A DNA stretch of 64,000 nt from Paenibacillus sp. 481 (GTDB lineage Bacteria > Bacillota > Bacilli > Paenibacillales > Paenibacillaceae), in contig NZ_CP075175.1 of the NCBI RefSeq assembly GCF_021223605.1, positions 1,077,001 through 1,141,000 of the forward strand, in the 5' to 3' direction. Under the pieces are notes generated by a model. The model was not told where the DNA came from. It did no database searches and saw only the letters and a list, made by a program, of their open reading frames with translations. Position 1 is the first letter of the stretch; each line of letters starts with the position of its first letter. Both the position numbers and the translations under genes were made by a program. Shown piece by piece: positions 44,095 to 52,728 of the stretch.

Positions 44095-44759
44095 GACTCT
44101 CCCTCCCTGCCATTCAACCAATCACAATATGCCTGACAATCCTCAACGGTATTGAAAAACGTCCCGTATCTATCGAGCTTTGCAAATTCCATGTTGGAAT
44201 CGTAGATCATATTTAAAGGTGTATTGAAACCATACTTCATCCCATCTTCATCATCAGTAGGAAGGTTATAGTACACTGTTAGCTTGTTCTCCCTGTTGTC
44301 GAGATGAAGTCTTACACAAATTAGCTCCTCGGGAACAAATATCGATTTTGTTGTATTGCAAGTGCACTTTTCTACTGCATCTTTTCCAAGTGGCGTTTTG
44401 TACGTAATCAGCCTATTTTCGTTGCACTTGTCGCATTTATCAGGTCTTATATATTTAACTTTGACCTGAAACATAGCAACTTTGAAATCTTCCATTAACA
44501 CTCCTAACCGTTCTTTCCTAGCTTCACGAGCAGCCTCGTTTTTGGCATATTGCAAGCGAAGGATTTCTCGTTGATGCTCCGCCTTTATGTCAGCCCAATT
44601 TCTCTTTACTTGCTGTAACTCAGCATTCTCTTCCCGCAAACGGTTCATTTCAGCTTTAAATTCTTCTTTTACTGAATCAAGAAGCGATTGCTTGAACTTA
44701 TCAACCATTTGCTCGAACTCATTTGGTTCGCAGTAAAAATCATCACCGTCGTAACTCAT
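44091..44759 (-). CDS. Coiled-coil/zinc-ribbon phage protein, 222 aa
   Basis: An N-terminal acidic segment is followed by a long coiled coil (about 15-95; EEFKAEMNRLREENAELQQV) and then a zinc-ribbon-like region with CDKCNEN and CTCN cysteines (about 123-150), then a mixed C-terminal part. ATGA overlaps with the next gene. Function unknown; it could be a scaffold for nucleic-acid binding. Confidence 0.65.
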   Translation of the reverse strand: MSYDGDDFYCEPNEFEQMVDKFKQSLLDSVKEEFKAEMNRLREENAELQQVKRNWADIKAEHQREILRLQYAKNEAAREARKERLGVLMEDFKVAMFQVKVKYIRPDKCDKCNENRLITYKTPLGKDAVEKCTCNTTKSIFVPEELICVRLHLDNRENKLTVYYNLPTDDEDGMKYGFNTPLNMIYDSNMEFAKLDRYGTFFNTVEDCQAYCDWLNGREGES

Positions 44760-45193
44760 TTGCTTGTCCCCTCCCCGAATAGCCGCTTAACATCCCCGCA
44801 ATCGCAGCGCCAGCATCCATCTGCCAACTTCTCGTGGTGCTCATGCCCTTCACACTTATCGCAAGCGAGTGCAACCTTAACTCCTTGCGGCAATTGAGAG
44901 AAGGGTATAGCATCGATGAGCATGCTCCCCCACGAAACGATAGGTTTCGTTTCCGCCTTCTGCGCTTTCGTGTCCCTTATGAAAGCTCTCAGTACGCCCA
45001 TGTGACTATCTGGCACCGTAAGATGAGTTACCTCACTGTTTCGTGTGTATACTATCAACGGCTTTCTGCCTGACTTAGTAGCTCGGAGGACTTCATATTC
45101 ACCCTTGTTTGGTACAACTGTCCAACCATCGGATACGAGCCACGCCATAAATGCAACCAGTTTTTCAGCGTGTAGCGTATTCCTATTTGCCAT
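44756..45193 (-). CDS. Phage protein with C-terminal zinc motif
   Basis: This 145-residue protein starts at ATG 45193, nine bases after GGAG (the ATG at 45199 is too close). An N-terminal domain with VAFMAWLVSDGWTVVPNKG and YEVLRATKSGRKPLIVYTR is followed by CDKCEGHEHHEKL and GCWRCDCGD, six Cys and several His likely to bind zinc. It ends four bases into the neighbouring coiled-coil gene. Function unknown. Confidence 0.65.
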   Translation of the reverse strand: MANRNTLHAEKLVAFMAWLVSDGWTVVPNKGEYEVLRATKSGRKPLIVYTRNSEVTHLTVPDSHMGVLRAFIRDTKAQKAETKPIVSWGSMLIDAIPFSQLPQGVKVALACDKCEGHEHHEKLADGCWRCDCGDVKRLFGEGTSK

Positions 45194-45593
45194 CGCCATG
45201 CTCTCCTTTCAAGCAGTCTATAGCAGCTTGCAGATCATCATGTAGGCTTAACATGGTGGCTTGAGGACACAACTCCATGTCACGGCCCTCCATTTCAGAC
45301 ACGGCAAGCATGTCATTGACATCCGTGAGAGCATTCGAAATTACGGTAAGTGCATCTTGCAGTTGGGCATTTAACTTGCCTGACAACACTTGAAAGTGAT
45401 GCGCTCTTGCCTGCATTTCTTGGATATACCGTGACTGTATCCGTTTATCTACTTTCAGGCGTTCTACTTCTTCCCAAGCGATTTTTTCAGAGTTTGCAAG
45501 TTTCGTAATCAAAGCAACGTCATCAAGCTTCCATTCATGCTTCGATAGCAACTCGATAACTTTTGAACTTTCTTCCTTAGACAACCTTGTCAC
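45183..45593 (-). CDS. Helical phage protein, 136 aa
   Basis: Starts at GTG 45593 with AAGGAG ten bases upstream; the longer frame overlaps the preceding gene. Nearly all alpha: KEESSKVIELLSKHEWKL, AWEEVERLKVDKRIQSRYI and a C-terminal SLHDDLQAAIDCLKG. No motif known to me. Confidence 0.6.
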   Translation of the reverse strand: MTRLSKEESSKVIELLSKHEWKLDDVALITKLANSEKIAWEEVERLKVDKRIQSRYIQEMQARAHHFQVLSGKLNAQLQDALTVISNALTDVNDMLAVSEMEGRDMELCPQATMLSLHDDLQAAIDCLKGEHGDGK

Positions 45594-45598
45594 GATGG

Positions 45599-45832
45599 TC
45601 AATCTCCTTCCCTTGGGATAAGTCCGCACTCCTCGTAAACCGTACGCATGTGTGGGAAAAGCTGCGAATACTCCTGCGCATGATACTTTCTGACCTCCAA
45701 GCACAAAGCGTCGTAAAAAACCATGTATTCAGCGCGTTTCTCCGGTGTTGTGAGCGGATGATCTATCATCTCAGCTCCTTTGAGGATGCGTTCCATAACC
45801 GTCTGATATTGTTCTTCTGATTGGATTTGCAT
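45599..45832 (-). CDS. Small phage protein, 77 aa
   Basis: ATG 45832 shares one base with the dnaB stop (TGATG), and AAAGGTG lies five bases upstream, so it is translationally coupled to the helicase. The product is hydrophilic and helical (EEQYQTVMERILKGAEMI, LCLEVRKYHAQEYSQLF). Function unknown. Confidence 0.65.
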   Translation of the reverse strand: MQIQSEEQYQTVMERILKGAEMIDHPLTTPEKRAEYMVFYDALCLEVRKYHAQEYSQLFPHMRTVYEECGLIPREGD

Positions 45833-47157
45833 CAGTTCACCTTTTTCACGATTTCAACAAACCGTTGATACCACCAGTGGAATTCTAGTTTGAAACGATT
45901 AGCACCCACATTTCGACCTTTCGCGAAAATCGAATCTATAATTTTTTTAGTACGATCCGGTTGGTCATTATGATTGTGCCAAAGGAATTCCACGACGTCT
46001 GCATCTTGCTCAATGCTGCCGGATTCTTTCAAGTGCTTCAACTTTGGTTCCTCGTTATCCACGGAACGGTCAAGCTGTGATAACAGAACAAATATCAGCT
46101 TATTGCGGCGAGCAATGTGTTTTGCTGATTTTGTAACTTTACCTATTGCCTGAGCCCTCATCTCGTTCTTTCTTTGTGGAATATCCATAATTTGCAGATA
46201 GTCCACAATGACTGCCGCAACCTTACCATGACGCTTGCGAAACTGTTTAACAGTAGCCCTAATCTCATCAATTGTGACTCCCGCGCTGTCTTGGATGAAT
46301 ATTGGAAGCTTTTCAATTTCTTTATATGCGTTATTTATACGGGTCCATTCGGCTTCATTGAATCCTTCATCGCCGCCCTTGTTAATCAATCGTGGATAAT
46401 TAACACCCGCTACCATTGAAACTATCCGGTCTTTGACTTCATTTTCGTCCATTTCTTGTGACCAAATTAGAACCGCACCAGGATTAGTGTTATGTTTAGC
46501 TATGCCGTATGCAAGCATTAGAGCTTTAGCTGTTTTACCCACACCTGGGCGACCTGCTAAGATATACAACCATCCACGCCACAATTGCGCCCACTCATCA
46601 TATTGCTTGAAAAGCCCTGTTTTGAGCTTGGCGGCTTTTTCCTCAAGGTGCTTATAGTAATCTTCACGAGATTCGCGAAAGCTCCGCATCTTGTTTAGTG
46701 TAGTAGGTCGAAGTTCCAACACTTCGTCCTCAACAGCAGACAAAAATTCCTCATCCGTCTCGAAGTCATCGCCTGCCATGTCAATTAGCTTTTGCCCGTA
46801 CTCTGTCGCTCGACGGCGGATAGCTTTGGACCTAACAATCGAAGCATAATACTCAATGTTGGCTGCTGTGGGCGCAGAATTAGACAGCCTGCTTAAGTAC
46901 GAGACGCTACCCATATCATTCAACCTATTATGCTTTTGAAACTCTGCTGTAATCGTGACAATATCAATCGGCACATCCCGACTAGCAAGATGCTGCATCA
47001 CCTGAAATATGAGGCGGTGCTGCTCGGAAGCAAAATCTCTCGGAGCTAGGAACATGACGTCATTGATGGTGCTTGGAGCCAAGAAGATTGATCCGAGTAC
47101 CGCCTGTTCCGCTTCAAGGTCACGAAGTGTCGTCATATCTAAAACCTGCGGGGTCAT
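45832..47157 (-). CDS. dnaB: Phage replicative DnaB-type helicase
   Basis: This 441-residue hexameric helicase has an N-terminal DnaB domain (LEAEQAVLGSIFLAPS, SRDVPIDIVTI) and a RecA-like core with Walker A LAGRPGVGKTAKALM near 198-212, the Walker B stretch VAAVIVDYLQIM and motif H4-like KHIARRNKLIFVLLSQL. Two starts are possible: ATG 47157, very close to GGAAGG, or ATG 47136 (start of MTTLRDLEAEQ). Unwinds phage DNA at the fork, with the DnaD-like initiator gene just upstream as partner. Confidence 0.94.
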   Translation of the reverse strand: MTPQVLDMTTLRDLEAEQAVLGSIFLAPSTINDVMFLAPRDFASEQHRLIFQVMQHLASRDVPIDIVTITAEFQKHNRLNDMGSVSYLSRLSNSAPTAANIEYYASIVRSKAIRRRATEYGQKLIDMAGDDFETDEEFLSAVEDEVLELRPTTLNKMRSFRESREDYYKHLEEKAAKLKTGLFKQYDEWAQLWRGWLYILAGRPGVGKTAKALMLAYGIAKHNTNPGAVLIWSQEMDENEVKDRIVSMVAGVNYPRLINKGGDEGFNEAEWTRINNAYKEIEKLPIFIQDSAGVTIDEIRATVKQFRKRHGKVAAVIVDYLQIMDIPQRKNEMRAQAIGKVTKSAKHIARRNKLIFVLLSQLDRSVDNEEPKLKHLKESGSIEQDADVVEFLWHNHNDQPDRTKKIIDSIFAKGRNVGANRFKLEFHWWYQRFVEIVKKVN

Positions 47158-47947
47158 TTCCTTCCGTCACCCACTTTCTAAATTCATCTTCATAGTTCTG
47201 TTGCTGCTGACGTTCTTCCGTGGAAAGAGTCTGAGGTGCTGTCCCTACCTTGCCGCTAGCTTTCATAGCAAGCACAAGCTTTGGAAACTGTTTACGAAAT
47301 GTCTTAGCTGAAAGTACATTCCGCGCCCAAAATTCGTGCGTTACCACCCAGTTCATCACATCTAAAATGAGCTGTTTGTCTTGTATACCGTCCCGCTCAA
47401 CGAGCAACTGGAAATCCTTTGCCCATGACTGCATATTTGCATTTTTCGTCAAGTTTTTAAGACCATTGTCTGATGCCATAACGTCCACTTTTCTGCGAAA
47501 GTAAACAGCCATCTTGTAGTAGGTGTCGTCTTCCTGATACTGCGGCTTCTTCTTGGGATCACCTTTACGCGCTGGTTGTGACGGTGGAGCCGGTTCACTG
47601 TCTTCGTCTTGGTATTCATGCCAATTAGCGATTGTAATTACACTATGACTACGGAATGAATGGATAATAACCATTTCCTCACGTTCGAGCATTTGTAGCA
47701 TACGCCAAATGGTTGCATCACTACGTTGATCCTTTTTAGATACACCATCGTTAAAATCATCAGCCAACGATTTTCGACCTGTTACAAACTGTCCTGCTTG
47801 CAAAGGGGTTGCCTGGTTCCCGATAATTTGTCGGAAAGGCTTGTGAGCGGCTTTTAACAAACAGAGCATCCACAACTTCAGGTAGAATGGATCTTTAAAC
47901 ATCTCGTTGTCTGCTATCTTCCGATGTATCTTGATCCAACCCCGCAC
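47120..47947 (-). CDS. DnaD-like phage replication initiator
   Basis: This 275-residue protein has an N-terminal winged helix typical of phage DnaD/replisome organiser proteins (GWIKIHRKIADNEMF, FYLKLWMLCLLKAAH, SDATIWRMLQMLEREEM), a Pro/Lys linker, and a C-terminal helical domain (QSWAKDFQLLVERDG). It probably binds the phage origin and loads the helicase encoded next. The GTG start at 47947 has GGAGGT seven bases upstream. Confidence 0.85.
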   Translation of the reverse strand: MRGWIKIHRKIADNEMFKDPFYLKLWMLCLLKAAHKPFRQIIGNQATPLQAGQFVTGRKSLADDFNDGVSKKDQRSDATIWRMLQMLEREEMVIIHSFRSHSVITIANWHEYQDEDSEPAPPSQPARKGDPKKKPQYQEDDTYYKMAVYFRRKVDVMASDNGLKNLTKNANMQSWAKDFQLLVERDGIQDKQLILDVMNWVVTHEFWARNVLSAKTFRKQFPKLVLAMKASGKVGTAPQTLSTEERQQQQNYEDEFRKWVTEGNDPAGFRYDDTS

Positions 47948-47959
47948 CGCTCACACCTC

Positions 47960-48715
47960 CTATACCACGTGTAGATGATAATGCGTCCCTTCGTGAAATC
48001 CCTTTGCCCGCAGCGCTTTTTTAACCGTCATCTCCGCAAGCGCAGGCATATTATTCTTGCTGCTCATATGCGTGAGATAAATCCGCTCCCCTTTACCTTT
48101 TACTAGTTTCGAAAGTGCAGCACCCGCAGCTTCATTTGATAGATGACCAATGTCAGACAAGATGCGAGACTTGGTAACTTCCGTGTAGTCGCCGTCTACG
48201 ACCATGTCCACGTCGTGATTGCACTCGAAGATATAAACGTCGCTGTGGCTCATGGCTCGCAGCATATCCCCAGTAACCGTACCTGTATCCATCAAAATGC
48301 TGACTTTCATCCCTTTCTTATCCTGAACGGTATAACCATATGGGTCATAAGCATCATGTGATACGCGAAACGGCATGACTTTGATGACCGAATCCTCAAA
48401 AGCATTGAACATCACTACGCCATCGTGACAAAGCTTCTCTGCCGTTTCGACCGATCCAATAGCTTTAAGCGTGCCCTCACTGCCGCGAACAGGAATCTTG
48501 TATTTTTTCGCAAAGCTGATGCCTTGAATATGATCGCCGTGCTCATGAGTTAGAAAAATTGCAGTTATCTTTGAAGGATCAATATCATTCTGCAACATGA
48601 TCTTCTCTACTTTGGTCTTTGGCAATCCAATGTCGATCAGAATGTTGACCTCGCCATTCCCGATCCAAATGCAATTACCTTTCGATCCCGATGCCAGCAC
48701 CTTAACCTGAATCAT
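47960..48715 (-). CDS. MBL-fold hydrolase beside RecT, possible nuclease
   Basis: This 251-residue metallo-beta-lactamase-fold protein resembles YycJ/WalJ: VLASGSKGNCIWIGNG start, FLTHEHGDHIQGI (HxHxDH), LMDTGTVTG, HLSNEAAGAAL and LTHMSSKNN. It overlaps the recT stop by four bases (ATGA), so it is co-translated with the annealase. Phages with RecT/Bet normally carry a partner exonuclease. None of the usual exonuclease families is present here, which makes this protein the candidate partner (inference). Confidence 0.88.
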   Translation of the reverse strand: MIQVKVLASGSKGNCIWIGNGEVNILIDIGLPKTKVEKIMLQNDIDPSKITAIFLTHEHGDHIQGISFAKKYKIPVRGSEGTLKAIGSVETAEKLCHDGVVMFNAFEDSVIKVMPFRVSHDAYDPYGYTVQDKKGMKVSILMDTGTVTGDMLRAMSHSDVYIFECNHDVDMVVDGDYTEVTKSRILSDIGHLSNEAAGAALSKLVKGKGERIYLTHMSSKNNMPALAEMTVKKALRAKGFHEGTHYHLHVV

Positions 48716-49623
48716 TCAAGTGGACCCAGCCCGCCAGCTACGCCAGCAATGGCCTGCTTTTCTTCAATCTCCATATGCATCATCTTGAGCAAGCCTTTCA
48801 ACTCTTGCAGAGTTGGCTTGTCGCCTTTTTGCTTCATCCGAGTTGCGGTGTATTCGCTCATTGCGTGCTCATTCCTGATTCCAAGTTGAGAGAATGCTGC
48901 AGCAATTTGCTCCCTTACAATTTTCATTTCATCTTTAGGTTGTTCAGCTTGCTTAGGTTTTTCCAGTTGTGGTTGCTGTGATTCTGAGGTAATGTCACGG
49001 CGTGTTGGTTGCTCGTATGATTGCATGTTGTCAATAGAGTTAGGTTGTGCGTACTCATCCTCGGCAATTTCGATGCCAAACTGACGCTTGAATGCCCGCT
49101 TTATAGCATGCTTAACGATCATGTCGTCATAGTAGTCCCTCCACATTTGGGCATTACGGCCTTTTAACAGATGGTCTACCTGATCCGCAGTAATGATAAC
49201 TGCTATATTTGGAGCACCATCGCGATAGGCCACACAATATGCTCCGATAGTCTTGCCACGCACCATGCTCTTGATCCGATGAATTGGCTCACCAGTCACA
49301 ACATTAATCTCAAACTCATCATTTTCCTTAACTTCTGATGCAATGAAGCCTTTGTAATGCTCATGCCGTTTTGCAAGTGCAACAATACCCTCAACGGCAA
49401 TTTGGATGCTCATGACCGGACCATGCTTACCGTCGTAAACAATGCAATAGATTTGATTCAAAAATGGATTGAGGCCTGAGCGAGCACATGTCTGTACGAA
49501 GAGTGCAAACTGCTCGTTTGATGTGCCTTTTGCGATAGTAGCTTTCAGCGTATCAAGTTCAGTTTGCGAAAAACTGTTAACAACAGATTGAGTATTAGTT
49601 GCTTGAACGATTGAATTACTCAT
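48712..49623 (-). CDS. recT: RecT/Bet-family single-strand annealing protein
   Basis: This 303-residue phage recombinase has FALFVQTCARSGLNPFLNQIY and IAVEGIVALAKRHEHYKGF, the Bet/RecT core, then DYYDDMIVKHAIKRAFKRQFG. The C-terminal third is Gln/Lys-rich. GGGGGAATAATTC precedes the ATG. It anneals complementary single strands in phage recombination and replication; the partner is most likely the MBL protein encoded next. Confidence 0.92.
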   Translation of the reverse strand: MSNSIVQATNTQSVVNSFSQTELDTLKATIAKGTSNEQFALFVQTCARSGLNPFLNQIYCIVYDGKHGPVMSIQIAVEGIVALAKRHEHYKGFIASEVKENDEFEINVVTGEPIHRIKSMVRGKTIGAYCVAYRDGAPNIAVIITADQVDHLLKGRNAQMWRDYYDDMIVKHAIKRAFKRQFGIEIAEDEYAQPNSIDNMQSYEQPTRRDITSESQQPQLEKPKQAEQPKDEMKIVREQIAAAFSQLGIRNEHAMSEYTATRMKQKGDKPTLQELKGLLKMMHMEIEEKQAIAGVAGGLGPLE

Positions 49624-49699
49624 GAATTATTCCCCCATTGGTAATGTTCGTTGTGTATTTGTATAGCGATGGACCAGGTGAAGGGTATGATGTACAACC

Positions 49700-49921
49700 T
49701 TACTCACCAGTAACTTGCAGTAAGTGTGGGGCCGCCAGTTCATTTAATGCATTTCGAAGATTGAGAGCTTCACACGCGGTAAGTCTAATAACGTGCATGT
49801 CATCGAAGAATGGAAAAGAGATTTCAATGTGCTCTGCATGACCTGTTCTGCGCAGTACAATGCATTCATTTTGCTCATCCACAGCTATGAATCCATGCTT
49901 GAACGCAACAAGCTTCATCAT
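49700..49921 (-). CDS. Small phage protein, 73 aa
   Basis: The ATG at 49921 (or 49918) overlaps the stop of the upstream gene in ATATGATGA. The product has a FKHGFIAVDEQNECIVLRR strand pair and ends with CEALNLRNALNELAAPHL. No family recognised; it is part of the early operon. Confidence 0.6.
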   Translation of the reverse strand: MMKLVAFKHGFIAVDEQNECIVLRRTGHAEHIEISFPFFDDMHVIRLTACEALNLRNALNELAAPHLLQVTGE

Positions 49922-50118
49922 ATGCGAACCCCCGAATCAAACTCCCCAAGCCCTTCCCTTACCTGATCGCGGCAGTATTGGCGACCCTTAACTGCTACCT
50001 CATCTGCTGACTCACCATCTTCAACCGCCATTGTTACAGTCGCTTCCACCTTTAGTGACTGGAAGTTTCCGAGGTTCTTCGTGAAAGTGTAACCTACCGT
50101 TACCTCTTTGATTTTCAT
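49918..50118 (-). CDS. Small phage protein, 66 aa
   Basis: ATG 50118 follows AGGAGGTCTAGCTCT. The product has two strands (IKEVTVGYTFTKNLG, LKVEATVTMAVEDG) and one helix (YCRDQVREGLGEF), a pattern seen in small single-domain phage proteins. Function unknown. Confidence 0.65.
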   Translation of the reverse strand: MKIKEVTVGYTFTKNLGNFQSLKVEATVTMAVEDGESADEVAVKGRQYCRDQVREGLGEFDSGVRI

Positions 50119-50122
50119 AGAG

Positions 50123-50611
50123 CTAGACCTCCTGTTGTAAATATGGGATGCTGTTCAGCAGCGTTTTACACTTTGCAAGCTCCTGGCGCTCGATACCAAC
50201 AACAATTGAATCGATCCTCCCCGCTTGCTGCAACTTAATGCGATAAGCTGCCGGAACTCTACGATCGCGCCAGAGGTTGTTAGTTACCATAACCTTGCGA
50301 ATCTCTCCGTATTTCTTTGTGATTAAAAACCAGCATCCGCCGAATCCAAGGGAGTCTTTTTTCGGATCTTCGATTATTGGACCATCAAAGTAATAGATAT
50401 TGTTATCTGTGATAAGCGCCTCACAAGGAAGGCCGTAACCTTTGTTAATTGCAATTGCTTCATCTTTTGCCGCGTTTATAATGCTTTCAAAGAATTCTTC
50501 ACAGTTGATGCAGACATAGTCACCATGCTTCGCTTCTTGTTGTTTGATTTCTAATAGTGAAGCCGAGCCTTTTCCCCATCCGCAAGCAACGCAGTATGTT
50601 AAATTATCCAT
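50123..50611 (-). CDS. Phage hypothetical with N-terminal zinc motif
   Basis: ATG 50611 has GGAGGTGTAGTG directly upstream, just after the ATPase stop. The N-terminus LTYCVACGWGKG and VCINCEEFF supply four Cys likely to bind zinc. The remainder (YGLPCEALITDNNIYYFDG) is unknown. 162 residues. Confidence 0.65.
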   Translation of the reverse strand: MDNLTYCVACGWGKGSASLLEIKQQEAKHGDYVCINCEEFFESIINAAKDEAIAINKGYGLPCEALITDNNIYYFDGPIIEDPKKDSLGFGGCWFLITKKYGEIRKVMVTNNLWRDRRVPAAYRIKLQQAGRIDSIVVGIERQELAKCKTLLNSIPYLQQEV

Positions 50612-50613
50612 CA

Positions 50614-52116
50614 CTACACCTCCGTAACAGTGAATGGCGTGTCCGCAACTCGACACTCAATTAGTTGACCATCCGGCGCTTGATACTTGATAATTGACTC
50701 AGCGTTATCCACAAAGACTGGTGCTGCAACACCACTTTGTTCCGATAGCACACTGATAAGCTCAAGCCCTGCAAGGATCTTCTCAGCAGTAGACAACTTC
50801 CTGTAGGGCTTGCCATTCACCTCAACTTCGAAAAATGGTTTCTGCTCCCCATCTCCCTTGTTTTCAGCGAACAATTTCAATGTGAGTGTTTCGAATAAGC
50901 CGCCCACTTTTTCAGCCATCAACTCCGCTTCCTTGGCTTTGAATGCTTTGATAGAGTCAAGGATAAACACTGATTCTGTGTAACTTTCATGTATGTCGCG
51001 CTCGTTCTGTTTGGCTTCCTCAATTGCTAAAGCCAGTCGGTCCTGTGATTCGATTGTTTTCAGTTGCGACTCAATATCAGATTTTTGTTGGAATAGGGCT
51101 TGTGCATCATCTATCTCTACAATCTCTAAGCCTGTAAGCTCTTTTTCCATCCTGCTGTATTGATCCGATAGCACTTGATACCTAGATTTAATTTCGTCCA
51201 ACTGCTTCTCCTTGTTATCTATCACAACTGCTGCAGCGTCATCAGTCAGCTTTTGACCACACATGGTACATTCATTTTCAACTGGAATTGAATGGATTTG
51301 TTTATACTCAGCTCGAATCTTGTTGGCTCCATCCTTAGTGACCTGCAGCTGAACTTTTAACTTTTCAATCTTGGCATTATGCGCCCGTGCCTCACCTTGC
51401 TTCTCCTTAAAATCGTCGAGTTTCTTGTTGATTTCGCATAGTTTTTGAGTGAGTGACTCAGCATCAATATCATTGGTATCTGGCGCTGACTCAAGTTGTT
51501 CAATTAGCGTTTTAGTTCGGCTTTTTGCAGCAATCAATGCTTTGTCCTGCTTGCGCTTGTTATCTGCATGCTGCGCTTGCAAGTCCTCCAAAGACTTCTT
51601 CTTGACCTGTTCCGCTAACTTTTCTGCCTGCGGAGCTGGCAATTGAGCGAACACCTCTTTGTTTGCAGGTGGCAATACATATCGCAGCAGCTGCGCTCTT
51701 TGTTCTTCCCAGTGTTGAGTAAAGAAAAATGAAGGAGTGAATAATGACATGAATAATTGCTTATCAAATAGCTGGCTAACAATTTCCTCAAACTCCTTAG
51801 CCTTCTTTGGCACCTCATTTATGTAAAACTTAGCTGCCTTGCCTACTGGAAGTGTGCGCCCCAGCAGCACCTGTTTGTCATCGACGGTGAGAAGCAATTC
51901 GGCTTCAACTTGTTCAAAATCATATGTCGTCGGGGACGGGTCTGACTTGCTACCAAGCGAATCAACCCCGAACAACACCCATGCGATTGCTTCCCCGATA
52001 GAGGATTTACCCGCTCCATTAGTACCGCTTATACGAGTAACGTCTGTGAAGTTTACTTTCAGGTTCCCGTGATTCTTGAACGATGCAAGTTTGAGTTCCA
52101 AGAACTTGATTTGCAC
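50614..52116 (-). CDS. SbcC/Rad50-like phage ATPase
   Basis: This 500-residue SMC-type ATPase has Walker A GTNGAGKSS at 31-39 after FLELKLASFKNHGNL, coiled-coil arms on both sides of a CTMCGQ zinc-hook-like motif near the middle, and a C-terminal KLSTAEKILAGLELIS signature with VFVDNAESI as Walker B. It is shorter than bacterial SbcC and lacks an SbcD gene nearby. Probably acts in phage recombination with RecT and the MBL protein. Confidence 0.85.
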   Translation of the reverse strand: MQIKFLELKLASFKNHGNLKVNFTDVTRISGTNGAGKSSIGEAIAWVLFGVDSLGSKSDPSPTTYDFEQVEAELLLTVDDKQVLLGRTLPVGKAAKFYINEVPKKAKEFEEIVSQLFDKQLFMSLFTPSFFFTQHWEEQRAQLLRYVLPPANKEVFAQLPAPQAEKLAEQVKKKSLEDLQAQHADNKRKQDKALIAAKSRTKTLIEQLESAPDTNDIDAESLTQKLCEINKKLDDFKEKQGEARAHNAKIEKLKVQLQVTKDGANKIRAEYKQIHSIPVENECTMCGQKLTDDAAAVVIDNKEKQLDEIKSRYQVLSDQYSRMEKELTGLEIVEIDDAQALFQQKSDIESQLKTIESQDRLALAIEEAKQNERDIHESYTESVFILDSIKAFKAKEAELMAEKVGGLFETLTLKLFAENKGDGEQKPFFEVEVNGKPYRKLSTAEKILAGLELISVLSEQSGVAAPVFVDNAESIIKYQAPDGQLIECRVADTPFTVTEV

Positions 52117-52118
52117 GA

Positions 52119-52370
52119 CTATTCACCTCCATTCAAAATACGTACCTTACAATGCGAGCAAATTTTCTTTCCCTTAAAATCGAGTAATCGATCCAAGCTG
52201 TCGCAGAAAGTGCAACCAGGTGCATACTTACGGAGTGTCACGCTAACGTTATCTGATGTGATAACCACTGGATCACCTTTCCCCATATGCAACATCTGAC
52301 GCATTTCCGCCGGAATGACAATCCGTCCTAACTCATCAATGTTACGAACAATTCCTACTGCAATGCTCAT
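52119..52370 (-). CDS. AbrB/SpoVT-type regulator with zinc knuckle
   Basis: This 83-residue protein has an N-terminal swapped-hairpin AbrB domain (VGIVRNIDELGRIVIPAEMR) followed by CTFCDS and ICSHCK, a four-Cys zinc site uncommon in AbrB itself. GGAGGTTGGTGAG precedes ATG 52370. It is one of the first early genes, so likely a regulator of early or late transcription. Confidence 0.85.
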   Translation of the reverse strand: MSIAVGIVRNIDELGRIVIPAEMRQMLHMGKGDPVVITSDNVSVTLRKYAPGCTFCDSLDRLLDFKGKKICSHCKVRILNGGE

Positions 52371-52371
52371 C

Positions 52372-52476
52372 TCACCAACCTCCATCCAGCCAAATTGTGA
52401 AGCCACTACCGAGTAACATTCCAACAATGAGCGTAAGAGCAAGTCGTACATATTCTTGGGTTTCCTTGTAGGTCAC
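52372..52476 (-). CDS. Tiny single-helix membrane protein, 34 aa
   Basis: Short frame found between the Cro-like and AbrB-like genes: GTG 52476 with GGGGTGA seven bases upstream, TGA at 52374-52372, one base before the next ATG. The product has one hydrophobic helix (RLALTLIVGMLLGSGF then TIWL). The spacing with both neighbours supports translation. Function unknown. Confidence 0.65.
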   Translation of the reverse strand: MTYKETQEYVRLALTLIVGMLLGSGFTIWLDGGW

Positions 52477-52482
52477 GCTTAG

Positions 52483-52728
52483 TCACCCCGCTTCCTTTTT
52501 TGTGCCTTTTGGCACATTCGAATCATACGAGATGAATTCAAATATCCTACGTCCGAAATATCCCACCAATCCGCCCCATACTCTCCCGCCCGCTGGGCGT
52601 TGATTGCTAAGCACACGAGATAAGTTAGAATGAGAAACCCCGATGCTGTGCGCCATGTCAGAAATGCTTAATTGCTCCATCTCCAAGTAGCTTTTGAGCT
52701 TGTCTGTGTCAATTGCTGCTACTTTCAA
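52483..52728 (-). CDS. Cro-like HTH protein, first early gene
   Basis: About 81 residues from TTG 52728, which follows GGGGTGAACAAA. HTH region about 10-50: LKSYLEMEQLSISDMAHSIG, then SHSNLSRVLSNQRPAGG. It is the first gene of the leftward early operon, divergent from the CI-like repressor, so a Cro-type role is likely. A perfect TGTGCC-TTTT-GGCACA operator lies inside its last codons. Confidence 0.75.
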   Translation of the reverse strand: MKVAAIDTDKLKSYLEMEQLSISDMAHSIGVSHSNLSRVLSNQRPAGGRVWGGLVGYFGRRIFEFISYDSNVPKGTKKEAG

